IMG/VR virus record: IMGVR_UViG_3300047312_000028
Span: 112,326-176,325 of that record
Length of the DNA: 64,000 nucleotides
Direction: 5' to 3' (one strand)
Source of the DNA: a virus
The notes below the pieces were generated by a model. That model did not search any database and was not told where the DNA came from. It saw only the letters and a list, made by a program, of their open reading frames with translations. A program made the translations under genes and the position numbers. This document shows, piece after piece, positions 17,143 to 24,690 of the stretch. Position 1 is the stretch's first letter; every line of letters starts with the position of its first letter.

Positions 17143-17777
17143 TTATTGGACTTGTGGGATTCATCGGCTCTGGGAAAGGCACTGTTGGCGACCTACTACA
17201 CACTCAATATGGTTATGCGACTGATTCATTTGCTCGACCATTGAAAGATGCTGTAGCTGCGATCTTTGGTTGGGACCGTGACATGCTAGAAGGCAACACG
17301 GTACAATCACGCGCCTGGCGCGAAGTGCCAGATGCTTTCTGGTCTGAGAAGTTTGGATATCCTTTCACTCCTCGACAAGCTCTCCAATTGATGGGTACCG
17401 AAGCGGGCCGAAACGTATTTCACAAACAAGTCTGGGTGATTTCTCTCCTACAGCGAAACCAGGGTCGTGATGTGGTGGTCACTGATGTTCGATTCAAGAA
17501 CGAAGTGCAGGCCCTTCATGATGCAGGTGGTATTATCGTGCGAGTGCGACGTGGTCCAGAACCAGAATGGTACGAGACCGCATTGAATGCCAATCAAGGT
17601 GATCCGGTCGCGTTAGCGAGTATGATGTTTTCATCCCCACTTATTCATTCTTCAGAATGGGACTGGATCGGTTCCAATATCAATCACACAATCTATAATG
17701 ATGGTAGACTTGCCGACCTTCAAGATAATGTTCGGCATTTAGTTGAAAATCGAAATGTGTTCTTGACTTCGTTGTAA
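17139..17777 (+). CDS. deoxynucleoside monophosphate kinase (T4 gp1-like)
   Basis: 212 aa. The P-loop GFIGSGKGT is at residues 7-15, followed by DSFARPLKDAVAAIFGWDRDMLEG and VVVTDVRFKNEVQAL, which match T4 gene 1 dNMP kinase. It phosphorylates dNMPs to dNDPs for phage DNA synthesis and works downstream of ThyX and the dCMP deaminase. The promoter for gp45 begins inside its 3' end. Confidence 0.9.
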   Translation: MIIGLVGFIGSGKGTVGDLLHTQYGYATDSFARPLKDAVAAIFGWDRDMLEGNTVQSRAWREVPDAFWSEKFGYPFTPRQALQLMGTEAGRNVFHKQVWVISLLQRNQGRDVVVTDVRFKNEVQALHDAGGIIVRVRRGPEPEWYETALNANQGDPVALASMMFSSPLIHSSEWDWIGSNINHTIYNDGRLADLQDNVRHLVENRNVFLTSL

Positions 17778-17791
17778 GTTCCGAGTATAAT
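17763..17791 (+). promoter_or_regulatory. sigma70-type promoter for the gp45 operon
   Basis: TTGACT (17763-17768) within the end of the kinase gene, 17 bp, TATAAT (17786-17791). The leader carries GAGGT before ATG 17820. It should drive the clamp and clamp-loader genes. Confidence 0.8.
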
Positions 17792-17819
17792 TCATTTATT
17801 ATTAACCTGTGAGGTCCCT

Positions 17820-18488
17820 ATGAAACTATCAGAGAACACCCTATCCGTCATTAAGAACTTCGCCGCAATCAACGATTCTTTGTTTTTCAAAACAGGAAAC
17901 GTTCAACGCACAGTCTCTACACACAAGACGATTCTTGTGGAAGCTGTACTCGACGAAGTGTTCCCGGTTGACTTCGGTATTCACCAGTTGAACCAACTTC
18001 TATCAATCATGTCTCTCTCAAAAGATGGTGTTGAATTAGAAGTAAACGGACCGAATGCAATGTTGACTACACAAGTAGGTCGCAGTAAATTCACCTACCG
18101 TTGCTGTGATGAAACGATGATTAAGAATCCACCACCAAAGAACGTCGCGCTGCCTTCTCAAGATTGTTCGTTCCTGTTAACGGAATCGGACATGGAGTAC
18201 ATTCTCAAGGCCGCTAGTGTATTGAGCAGTCCAAACATTGCTGTGGTGAGAGAAGCTGATAAGCTTTTCATTAAGACCATGGACGCGCAAGACGATGCAG
18301 CACATATCCAAACGCTTGACATGGGTCCTGCAATTGGTCCTGCACAGACCTTCCTCTTTAAGACTGAGAACTGGAAAATGATGCCAGGTGATTATACCGT
18401 CACACTCTCAAGTAAAGGTGTGTCTCATTTCCAGAATAACGCCCGCAAAATCCAGTACTGGGTCGCTCTTGAACAGCGTTCCAGCTAA
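17820..18488 (+). CDS. gp45: gp45 sliding clamp
   Basis: 222 aa, the length of T4 gp45. The opening MKLSENTLSVIKNFAAINDSL and the middle LNQLLSIMSLSKDGVELEV fit the T4-type trimeric clamp. It encircles DNA, tethers the polymerase encoded at 24691 and activates late transcription with gp55. It lies directly upstream of gp44 as in T4, though separated by a structured 169-bp gap. No anomalies. Confidence 0.93.
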   Translation: MKLSENTLSVIKNFAAINDSLFFKTGNVQRTVSTHKTILVEAVLDEVFPVDFGIHQLNQLLSIMSLSKDGVELEVNGPNAMLTTQVGRSKFTYRCCDETMIKNPPPKNVALPSQDCSFLLTESDMEYILKAASVLSSPNIAVVREADKLFIKTMDAQDDAAHIQTLDMGPAIGPAQTFLFKTENWKMMPGDYTVTLSSKGVSHFQNNARKIQYWVALEQRSS

Positions 18489-18522
18489 CTGACAGTAGAT
18501 ATTCTAACAATACCGATTTGCA

Positions 18523-18630
18523 CCCCGCTCTAGTAGCGGGGATTGCCAGGCGATTTCCCTGTTTCCCGGCGGTTCCACCCATTCCCGACACAAGATACAG
18601 TTTTTGATTGGAACCGCCGTTCTCCCGCCG
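18523..18630 (+). promoter_or_regulatory. structured gp45-gp44 intergenic leader
   Basis: Hairpin 1: CCCCGCT (18523-18529) pairs with AGCGGGG (18535-18541). Hairpin 2: CGGCGGTTCC (18567-18576) pairs perfectly with GGAACCGCCG (18610-18619) across a 33-nt loop. A second CCGCCG at 18625-18630 offers an alternative partner. There is no T-run, so simple termination is unlikely. The intergenic gap otherwise holds no gene. Confidence 0.6.
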
Positions 18631-18657
18631 TTTTATCGTCTTTATTATGAGGTCATT

Positions 18658-19593
18658 ATGTTGCAGCATATGCTATGGACAGAGAAGTATCGTCCGCACA
18701 AAGTTGAAGATTGTATCCTTCCAGATCGACTCAAACAACCATTCGCCGAATACGTCAAACTGAAGATGATTCCCAATCTTCTGTTGTCTGGTGGTGCAGG
18801 CACCGGAAAGACCACTATCGCCAAAGCGATGTGTCAAGAGATCGGGTGCGACTATTTGGTCATTAACGGATCAGATGAATCTGGCATCGACACGTTCAGA
18901 ACCAAGATCAAGAATTATGCCTCCTCTATGAGTCTGTCAGGTGGTCGTAAAGTCATTATCATCGACGAAGCAGATTACCTGAATCCAAACTCTACTCAGC
19001 CCGCCTTGCGTAATGCGATGGAAGAGTATGCAGGTAATTGTTCGTTCGTCTTCACCTGTAACTTTAAGAGTCGAATCATCGAACCATTACATTCACGATG
19101 CGCCGGGGTGGACTTCACCCTCAAAGCAAGTGAGAAGAAGCAGATGGCCGGGACGTTCTTTAAGCGAATCTGCGGCATCTTGAGAACTGAGAACGTTGAA
19201 TATGATGAAAAAGTAGTGGCCGAACTGCTTAAGAAATACTTCCCAGACTTTCGACGTGTGGTGAACGAACTTCAGCGATACTCGAAGTTCGGAAAGATCG
19301 ATGTAGGCCTTCTGGCGCACATTGGTGATATTGAAATCACCGAAGTGGTGAAGTATCTCAAAGAGAAAGATTTCAACTCACTGCGTAAGTGGGTCGCCTC
19401 ACGCGATGTGGAGCCTGCGGTGTTGTATCGCAAGCTGTATGACAACCTCTACGAAGTCCTGAAGAAGGAATCAATCCCACAGGTTGTATTATTGTTGGCA
19501 GACTACCAATACAAAGGTGCGTTCTGCGCGGACCAAGAGATCAACACCATGGCCTGTTTGACAGAGATCATGGTCAGTTGTGAATTTCTATAA
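18658..19593 (+). CDS. gp44: gp44 clamp-loader ATPase subunit
   Basis: 311 aa from ATG 18658 (GAGGT upstream). LWTEKYRPHKVEDCILP is the AAA+ clamp-loader N-terminus; Walker A is GGAGTGKTT (45-53), Walker B IIIDEAD (100-106), and LHSRCAGVDF contains the SRC motif with the arginine finger. Four copies with one gp62 load the gp45 clamp. In T4 gp62 follows at once; here three foreign-looking genes intervene before gp62 at 21386. Confidence 0.95.
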   Translation: MLQHMLWTEKYRPHKVEDCILPDRLKQPFAEYVKLKMIPNLLLSGGAGTGKTTIAKAMCQEIGCDYLVINGSDESGIDTFRTKIKNYASSMSLSGGRKVIIIDEADYLNPNSTQPALRNAMEEYAGNCSFVFTCNFKSRIIEPLHSRCAGVDFTLKASEKKQMAGTFFKRICGILRTENVEYDEKVVAELLKKYFPDFRRVVNELQRYSKFGKIDVGLLAHIGDIEITEVVKYLKEKDFNSLRKWVASRDVEPAVLYRKLYDNLYEVLKKESIPQVVLLLADYQYKGAFCADQEINTMACLTEIMVSCEFL

Positions 19594-19602
19594 GGAGTGT
19601 TC

Positions 19603-20298
19603 ATGGTATATGATAAGATGTTAGAAGCTTTGCAGTCGTGTTATAACCAACATGTGATGCCCACACACCCTGATTTCAAAACTGACCATGAAGAGGGGGT
19701 ATTGGAACGATTCACCCGAGTTGGGTTCTCGATTGTCACACGAGAAAAATATCCACCTAAATTTCAAGACTACGAAGAGTGGTTATATGCAGGCAGTCGA
19801 TTTATGCCTAATATGACAATCATGAGGCATCCTTTCGGTAAGAACCGTCCAACGGATCTTATTGTGGTAGAGCATGATAGGAGTTTTCTAATCGAGTGTA
19901 AGGGAACAAAGGAACGCTCCATACAGAGTGTACAATTTAACAGTTCGCTGCCTCATGAGGCCATCATTTATATCATGTCAACGATGGATCAAACTATGAT
20001 TATGAGAGGCGATCATATCATCACTCCGGCACAACGAGCACCTTGGTTAGAATATGAGAAAAAAGTGTTTGCGGTGGAGCCACCCAACCATGATATATTA
20101 GGCGGCCGACCGCGCCTGTTTTATTTTATCAAGCCAAATGAAGAATTTCTTGCCGAAGCTGCAAGCGCAGGATCAAAGAAAGTGTTTGACGAACTTCGTG
20201 GCATCACAGAACAAGCGCCTGCAACAATGTGCTATTATCAACCTCCATTCTCAATTGTAGATTTTTGCATGAGCTCCCAAGAACCAGATGATAACTGA
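19603..20298 (+). CDS. PD-(D/E)XK nuclease-like protein
   Basis: 231 aa from ATG 19603 (AAGGAG upstream). RPTDLIVVEHDRSFLIECKGT gives the restriction-endonuclease-fold signature: Asp in a beta strand, then E-C-K in the next strand, followed by a helix (VQFNSSLPHEAIIYIMS). The flanking sequence is not similar to any phage enzyme I know. It lies between gp44 and gp62, a slot where T4-like phages accept mobile endonuclease genes. DNA cleavage is inferred from the motif only. Confidence 0.65.
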   Translation: MVYDKMLEALQSCYNQHVMPTHPDFKTDHEEGVLERFTRVGFSIVTREKYPPKFQDYEEWLYAGSRFMPNMTIMRHPFGKNRPTDLIVVEHDRSFLIECKGTKERSIQSVQFNSSLPHEAIIYIMSTMDQTMIMRGDHIITPAQRAPWLEYEKKVFAVEPPNHDILGGRPRLFYFIKPNEEFLAEAASAGSKKVFDELRGITEQAPATMCYYQPPFSIVDFCMSSQEPDDN

Positions 20299-20785
20299 TG
20301 CCGTCATAGATCAAACGAGAAAGTACCGATACAGACTCTCCAGAGAGTGGGGAGTGATACGGGATTGGCAAGACGAAGCACATCCACATACAATTACATG
20401 GATCATGCTGAATCCGTCGACCGCTGATGCCGATAAAGATGACCCCACTATTCGACGTTGTATTACGTTCTCAGAGCGTTGGGGATACTCGAAACTCATT
20501 GTCGTGAATCTCTATGCTATGAGAGCGACGAATCCCCAACACTTACTCAAAGATCATGATCCTATTGGTCGTGAGAATAGAGGATATATACAAGAAGCAA
20601 TTCAATATAGTAGCACGGTTATGGCGGCCTGGGGTGCATTCAAGATGGGTGTGCCACAAGAACTCGTCCGGCTTTTACAAGACTGCAACCTGTGGTGTTT
20701 AGGAACAACCAAGAACGGGTCTCCAAAACATCCCCTCTATGTAAGTTCGATCACCGACCGCGAACGCTTTCAATTAACATTATGA
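20288..20785 (+). CDS. DUF1643 family protein
   Basis: 165 aa. The family phrases are clear: YRYRLSREWG, WIMLNPSTADADKDDPTIRR, WGYSKLIVVNLYAMRATNP, and a C-terminal LGTTKNGSPKHPLYV. DUF1643 proteins are found in bacteria and phages with no established activity that I can state. The start overlaps the nuclease gene by 11 bp and the stop overlaps the next ATG, so these three genes form a unit inserted in the clamp-loader operon. Confidence 0.88.
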   Translation: MITDAVIDQTRKYRYRLSREWGVIRDWQDEAHPHTITWIMLNPSTADADKDDPTIRRCITFSERWGYSKLIVVNLYAMRATNPQHLLKDHDPIGRENRGYIQEAIQYSSTVMAAWGAFKMGVPQELVRLLQDCNLWCLGTTKNGSPKHPLYVSSITDRERFQLTL

Positions 20786-21399
20786 AACCAAAAAGAAGTT
20801 CTATTTCAGTGACAAAGGATGAAATCATCATTCATTGGGGTGAATTTCTAATGAATCACAAAGGGAGAAGGGATGATTTGTTTGGTAGATGTTTCGCTTG
20901 TGATTTCAAAACAGAACATCTAGATAGAGCGCACATCATGCCAGTTATGGAAGGCGGTAGTAACAAGGTCGATAATCTTCACTGTTTGTGTAAAATATGT
21001 CATCTTGAAAGTGAATTACTATACGGGGATCAGTATTTTAGATGGTTCAAATCCATGAGTCCGGAGAAACGAAGAGCTATAGAGTTTTTGAAATATGGAG
21101 ATGACTCTATCAATAGTAAGTTTATTTCAATGATTAAAAAACCACATCATATAGATGTGGCAGAAGCTTCTCACCAAAGATCCTTAAGTAGAAAATTAAA
21201 CATCACAAAAAATATGCAATCTTCTGACAATATGGGAAGGCCTTCCCGAGATTTTACTCCAGAAGAAATACAAACCATATTAACTGAAAGAAAGAATGGT
21301 ATTGGGATAAAGGTTCTAGCAAAGAAATATAGCATAGGAATAGGTACCATATATAGAATTTTAACCCAACCAATTCAATCAACACATGAACCCCTTTGA
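20782..21399 (+). CDS. HNH endonuclease with C-terminal helix-turn-helix
   Basis: 205 aa from ATG 20782, overlapping the preceding stop. The HNH/zinc core is CFACDFKTEHLDRAHIMPV with GGSNKVDNLHCLCKICH. Residues about 155-195 (GRPSRDFTPEEIQTIL...LAKKYSIGIGTIYRIL) form a resolvase-type HTH likely to give site recognition. The gene is visibly more AT-rich and uses more AGA/ATA codons than gp44 or gp62, a sign of recent transfer. A free-standing homing endonuclease is the best explanation. Confidence 0.82.
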   Translation: MKPKRSSISVTKDEIIIHWGEFLMNHKGRRDDLFGRCFACDFKTEHLDRAHIMPVMEGGSNKVDNLHCLCKICHLESELLYGDQYFRWFKSMSPEKRRAIEFLKYGDDSINSKFISMIKKPHHIDVAEASHQRSLSRKLNITKNMQSSDNMGRPSRDFTPEEIQTILTERKNGIGIKVLAKKYSIGIGTIYRILTQPIQSTHEPL

Positions 21400-21769
21400 T
21401 TACGTCAAAAACATCCAACACACCAAAGAAAATCTCATGGCTGACCCTCAGTCAGAGAAAGAGTATCAGCCGTTCCTTATCAACAAGACACTCTCCTATG
21501 AGATGGATTGTTTGATGCAGGCGAACGAGATGAACCAGCGGCATCACCTCGACAAAAAGCTTCAATACCACTATCTTATAAATATCATTCGCGCACGTAA
21601 GCGACCTTTTCATAAGTGGATTAAGCCTGAGACCAGTGAAGTGATAGACGCAATCAAGCTCTTTTTTGATTGCTCGGACCAAAAAGCGCAGGAAGCTCTC
21701 AGAATACTTTCCACCGAAGAGATCGAACTCATTCAACAGAAGACGATTAAAGGTGGTATTGTAAAATGA
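21386..21769 (+). CDS. gp62: gp62 clamp-loader small subunit
   Basis: 127 aa. The pattern NPFDYVKNIQHTKENLM..DPQSEKEYQPFLINKTLSYEMDCLMQANEMNQ, then LDKKLQYHYLINIIRARKRPFHKW, matches the short gp62 of marine T4-like phages. It is one-third shorter than T4 gp62. With gp44 it forms the ATP-driven loader of gp45. Its ATG lies inside the HNH gene end (14-bp overlap) and its stop overlaps the regA ATG. Confidence 0.85.
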   Translation: MNPFDYVKNIQHTKENLMADPQSEKEYQPFLINKTLSYEMDCLMQANEMNQRHHLDKKLQYHYLINIIRARKRPFHKWIKPETSEVIDAIKLFFDCSDQKAQEALRILSTEEIELIQQKTIKGGIVK

Positions 21770-22176
21770 TTGATCTATCTACATTCGCTGAGGTATCCCT
21801 CAAATCACCAGATGACTTCTTGAAAGTACGCGAAACGCTTAGCCGCATTGGTGTAGCGTCACGCAAAGACAAGATTCTCTACCAGTCTTGTCATATTCTA
21901 CACAAGCGCGGCAAGTATTATATTTGCCACTTCAAAGAACTCTTCGCCCTCGATGGAAAACTCACCGATATCTCTTCAAACGACTATGCACGCCGAAATG
22001 CGATTGCACGATTGTTGGAAGAATGGGGCCTGGTGACCATTATCAATCCAAGTGTACTTGGTGAAGTTGCACCATTACACCAAATCAAAATCATTACCCA
22101 TAAAGAAAAACACGAATGGCAATTGATTACTAAATACACAATTGGAAAGAAAAGAATCGAAGAACAAAAACAGTAA
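21766..22176 (+). CDS. regA: RegA translational repressor
   Basis: 136 aa. SPDDFLKVRETLSRIGVASRKDKILYQSCHILHKRGKYYICHFKELFALDGK and DYARRNAIARLLEEWGLV are the RegA signature. In T4 it binds the initiation regions of early mRNAs, including clamp and clamp-loader genes, and represses their translation. The position between gp62 and gp43 is as in T4, although the polymerase is 2.5 kb away here. Confidence 0.95.
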   Translation: MIDLSTFAEVSLKSPDDFLKVRETLSRIGVASRKDKILYQSCHILHKRGKYYICHFKELFALDGKLTDISSNDYARRNAIARLLEEWGLVTIINPSVLGEVAPLHQIKIITHKEKHEWQLITKYTIGKKRIEEQKQ

Positions 22177-22346
22177 CGAATTGGTAATGAAAAATAAATT
22201 TCCTAAAAGGTTCAGATTTGGGAAAATGATGACATATATACTCTTATCCGGACCTCTTAAGAATCCTAAATCATTCCTAATGAGTCTTACGACGAACGAG
22301 CAGAGCGAGTGAGGAGTAAACGCCGAAGGCGTCAATAAGGAACCTA
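22177..22346 (+). other. AT-rich spacer with small hairpin and possible 28-aa ORF
   Basis: The gap between RegA and the HNH-like gene contains an ACGCC-gaa-GGCGT hairpin (22320-22332) preceded by a purine-rich GACGAACGAGCAGAGCGAG stretch, unlike the rest of the window. A 28-codon frame (22226-22312) after GGGA could be a peptide or the remnant of an N-terminus. No promoter of the usual type is seen. Confidence 0.35.
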
Positions 22347-22622
22347 TTGCCTCTTCATCATATCATTCCAAAACACGAGTGGATGGAACGATTTGGAACT
22401 CTTCAGGGAGTAAATGCACCTGACAATACCGTTATTCTCACTCTCCACCAACACGCTGAAGTGCATTTGTTATTGTATGAATTGAATCATAATGAAAACG
22501 ATTTCATTGCTCATAAAGCAATTGTCGGAATGCTCTTGAAAAGATATCGAGCACAAAAGCGTCACAAACCTCGACCCAAGAAACGCAAACCCCGCAATCG
22601 ATATAGAAGATGGTCACTATGA
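22347..22622 (+). CDS. short HNH-like protein, probably a remnant
   Basis: 91 aa beginning at TTG 22347 after AAGGA. LHHIIPKHEWMERFGTLQGVNAPDNTVILTLHQHAEVHLLLYEL is the C-terminal HNH-type segment found in phage homing endonucleases (HHI.PKH...DN.V.LT..QH...H..LY). The tail is very basic (KRHKPRPKKRKPRNRYRR). A usual N-terminal half is missing, so this may be a decayed or minimal endonuclease. Confidence 0.6.
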   Translation: MPLHHIIPKHEWMERFGTLQGVNAPDNTVILTLHQHAEVHLLLYELNHNENDFIAHKAIVGMLLKRYRAQKRHKPRPKKRKPRNRYRRWSL

Positions 22623-22921
22623 ACAATCATATTCACACCTCAGGTTACATGAGAATTATTTGTGGCACCTGTGGCGAACCTATGAACTACACCATTGGTT
22701 ATATTAACGGCATGGGTGTATGTCTGTATTGTTACGATCTTCATAGGATTAGCAAAAACACCATGGAGCTTCCTATCAAAAATCTTCGCAGTCGTAAACT
22801 ACCAGAGAAGCCACAACCAATCAAATGTGAATTGAGCACAGGCGTTATAGGATTAACTAACCCAAATGCGAACACTTTTACGGTTCCTACCTTACATTCA
22901 CAATGGCTGGGTAAACCCTAG
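22619..22921 (+). CDS. small zinc-ribbon-like protein
   Basis: 100 aa; ATG 22619 overlaps the previous stop (ATGA), with an alternative ATG at 22610. Two Cys pairs, CGTCGEPMNY and CLYCYDLH, about 20 residues apart, suggest a zinc ribbon. The C-terminal 50 residues are Pro-rich and probably flexible. Function unknown. Confidence 0.55.
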   Translation: MNNHIHTSGYMRIICGTCGEPMNYTIGYINGMGVCLYCYDLHRISKNTMELPIKNLRSRKLPEKPQPIKCELSTGVIGLTNPNANTFTVPTLHSQWLGKP

Positions 22922-23456
22922 TCACCTCGTTATCATTAAGCATCCTGAATATGGATTCGGACGCTATCATGATGCCGATACCACCATGCTGTTCGCTATG
23001 TTTCAGATATTGGTAGACTTCGTGGAGATTGAGTGTGGTTCGATCTGTGGTCCATATCGATTTGAAACTCGTCTGCAAAAGATTCACCGAGTCATTACCA
23101 ATCTACCATTGCTGCATTGGTTGCTTCCTCCGGTGAGAAATAAGCGCCGTGGATTGCATCATTTGCGTTGGGCGATGAAGTTGCAAGACTCACCGAGCCA
23201 AGCCGCGCACGCCAAGGATGTGTTCGCGTTATATAGATTCTGGACGAAGCAACGACCGAATCGTAAGGGTCCTTGGGATTGGGCAGAGACATTTGAAGAG
23301 ATCAAGCGCATACCAAATACTGAAGGCCTTCTTAGTTTCTCACCTGAGTATAGTGCTCGACTTGATGAAGCAAATGAACTAGAAGAACTCTACCACCAAG
23401 AAGACGAAGCGGCGCTTCTGCTTCTAGTTAAGATAAGGAGAGGATTATGGACCTAA
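22866..23456 (+). CDS. conserved phage hypothetical protein
   Basis: 196 aa. The phrase YGFGRYHDADTTMLFAMFQILVDFVEIECG recurs in unrelated large phages as an uncharacterised conserved protein. The rest is Trp/Arg-rich and helical. The ATG at 22866 overlaps the preceding gene by 56 bp and I see no better in-frame start. It overlaps the M15 peptidase gene by 10 bp. Confidence 0.7.
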   Translation: MRTLLRFLPYIHNGWVNPSHLVIIKHPEYGFGRYHDADTTMLFAMFQILVDFVEIECGSICGPYRFETRLQKIHRVITNLPLLHWLLPPVRNKRRGLHHLRWAMKLQDSPSQAAHAKDVFALYRFWTKQRPNRKGPWDWAETFEEIKRIPNTEGLLSFSPEYSARLDEANELEELYHQEDEAALLLLVKIRRGLWT

Positions 23457-23938
23457 ATCAACAGCTTACACCTCATTTCACACTACGAGAACTCACACGT
23501 TCCGATACAGCGGTTCGATTGGGAATTGACAACACTCCTAACGAAGTGTATTTGAAGAATTTGATTATCGTATGTGAGAACGTCTTAGAACCAGTTCGAG
23601 CACACTTCGGTCCTGTTCGAGTGAATTCTGGATTTAGGGCCCTTGCAGTCAATATGGCAGTCAATCCTATGACGGCGACTGTCACGACGGTAAGTAAACA
23701 TTGCACAGGTCAAGCGGCAGACTTTGAAGTAATTGGTGTGTCAAATGTTACACTCGCTGAGTGGTGCCGAGATAACCTACCAGACTACGATCAGATCATT
23801 CTTGAATTCTATACACCAGGCGATCCAAACTCTGGTTGGGTACATGTTAGTTTTGTTGCAGGTGTCAATCGAAAACAATTACTTACGGCCGTGACAGAGA
23901 ACAAGAAGACGGTCTACAAGCAAGGATTGATAGCATGA
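23447..23938 (+). CDS. M15-type D,D-peptidase-like endolysin
   Basis: 163 aa. After an N-terminal LTPHFTLRELTRSDTAVR, the zinc-site elements are present in order: VNSGFRA, SKHCTGQAADFEV (His and Asp ligands) and WVHVSFV (distal His). This matches the peptidase M15_3 family (D-Ala-D-Ala carboxypeptidase/L,D-endopeptidase). Such proteins cleave peptidoglycan stem peptides and act as phage endolysins or tail enzymes. It lies among replication genes, far from the holin at 49184. Confidence 0.88.
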   Translation: MDLNQQLTPHFTLRELTRSDTAVRLGIDNTPNEVYLKNLIIVCENVLEPVRAHFGPVRVNSGFRALAVNMAVNPMTATVTTVSKHCTGQAADFEVIGVSNVTLAEWCRDNLPDYDQIILEFYTPGDPNSGWVHVSFVAGVNRKQLLTAVTENKKTVYKQGLIA

Positions 23939-24312
23939 ATCGTGAACAAGCGATGGTACAGGGATTTCATGAAACATTCGACATTGCCCGTGGTGTACGG
24001 CCCGACCACGTTAATGACGAAACGAAGACGCTTCGCATTCGATTGATTCAAGAAGAGTTTGATGAAGTTAAAGAAGCGATGGGTCTTGAAAGTCTTGCTG
24101 ATATCGCTAAAGAGATGGCAGATTTGTTGTATGTGATTTATGGTACGGCTATCTCCTATGGCATCGATATGGAGCCTGTGTTTCTTGAAGTGCACCGCTC
24201 GAATATGAGCAAAGTGGGTGGTCATAAACGTGAAGATGGAAAGTGGGTGAAACCGGCGACCTACTCTCCGGCAAACATTACGCCGATCATTGTGAGTCAA
24301 CAGTCCATATAG
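23935..24312 (+). CDS. MazG-like NTP pyrophosphohydrolase
   Basis: 125 aa. RIRLIQEEFDEVKEAMG and DIAKEMADLLYVIYGTAISYGID give the EExxE and DxxD-type Mg2+ site of the all-alpha NTP pyrophosphatases; VFLEVHRSNMSKVGG...REDGKWVKP is typical of the phage form. It would hydrolyse (d)NTPs or alarmone-related nucleotides. A second, shorter MazG-like gene lies just after the polymerase at 27312. Confidence 0.88.
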   Translation: MNREQAMVQGFHETFDIARGVRPDHVNDETKTLRIRLIQEEFDEVKEAMGLESLADIAKEMADLLYVIYGTAISYGIDMEPVFLEVHRSNMSKVGGHKREDGKWVKPATYSPANITPIIVSQQSI

Positions 24313-24323
24313 GAGGTTTTATT

Positions 24324-24653
24324 ATGTCAGATGTTCGTTTAGTGGTTTTGAACAACGGGTTACAGTTAGTCGGTGTGTTTGAAGGAAAGGACGAGGAGAG
24401 TCATTCGATTAAGTTGAGCAGTCCGGTACAGCTTATCATCATCCCTCAGGGACAGGATGCAGCAGGAAAAGGTAACCAAGTTGGTATGGCATTCGCTCCG
24501 TTTTTGCAATACACTGAAGAATGGAAATCTGGTTTGAAGTTTGTGGTCAGTGATGTACTCACAGTCGCTACTCCGGTACGCGATCTTGTGAACTCCTATC
24601 AGCAATCGTTCGGTACAGGTCTCGTGTTGCCACCTGGCGTTGGGTCGTTATAA
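24324..24653 (+). CDS. small beta-rich protein, possibly Sm-like
   Basis: 109 aa from ATG 24324 with GGAGG upstream. RLVVLNNGLQLVGVFEGKDEESHSIKLSSPVQLIIIP resembles an Sm/LSm core (strand, GxxLxGxF turn, strand), and such proteins are conserved next to the polymerase in marine T4-like phages. RNA binding is therefore possible but unproven. It is the last gene before the polymerase promoter. Confidence 0.6.
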   Translation: MSDVRLVVLNNGLQLVGVFEGKDEESHSIKLSSPVQLIIIPQGQDAAGKGNQVGMAFAPFLQYTEEWKSGLKFVVSDVLTVATPVRDLVNSYQQSFGTGLVLPPGVGSL

Positions 24654-24656
24654 TCC

Positions 24657-24685
24657 TTTACTTTTGTGATGTGAACTGATATAAT
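24657..24685 (+). promoter_or_regulatory. sigma70-type promoter for gp43, leaderless
   Basis: TTTACT (24657-24662), 17 bp, TATAAT (24680-24685). Only five bases separate the -10 box from ATG 24691, so the transcript would start at the start codon. There is no Shine-Dalgarno sequence. Confidence 0.75.
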
Positions 24686-24690
24686 ACACA

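Noticed and set aside
21577-21584. TATAAATA inside gp62
   Set aside because: It matches the late core but lies within a coding region with no gene starting nearby in a late context; probably chance.
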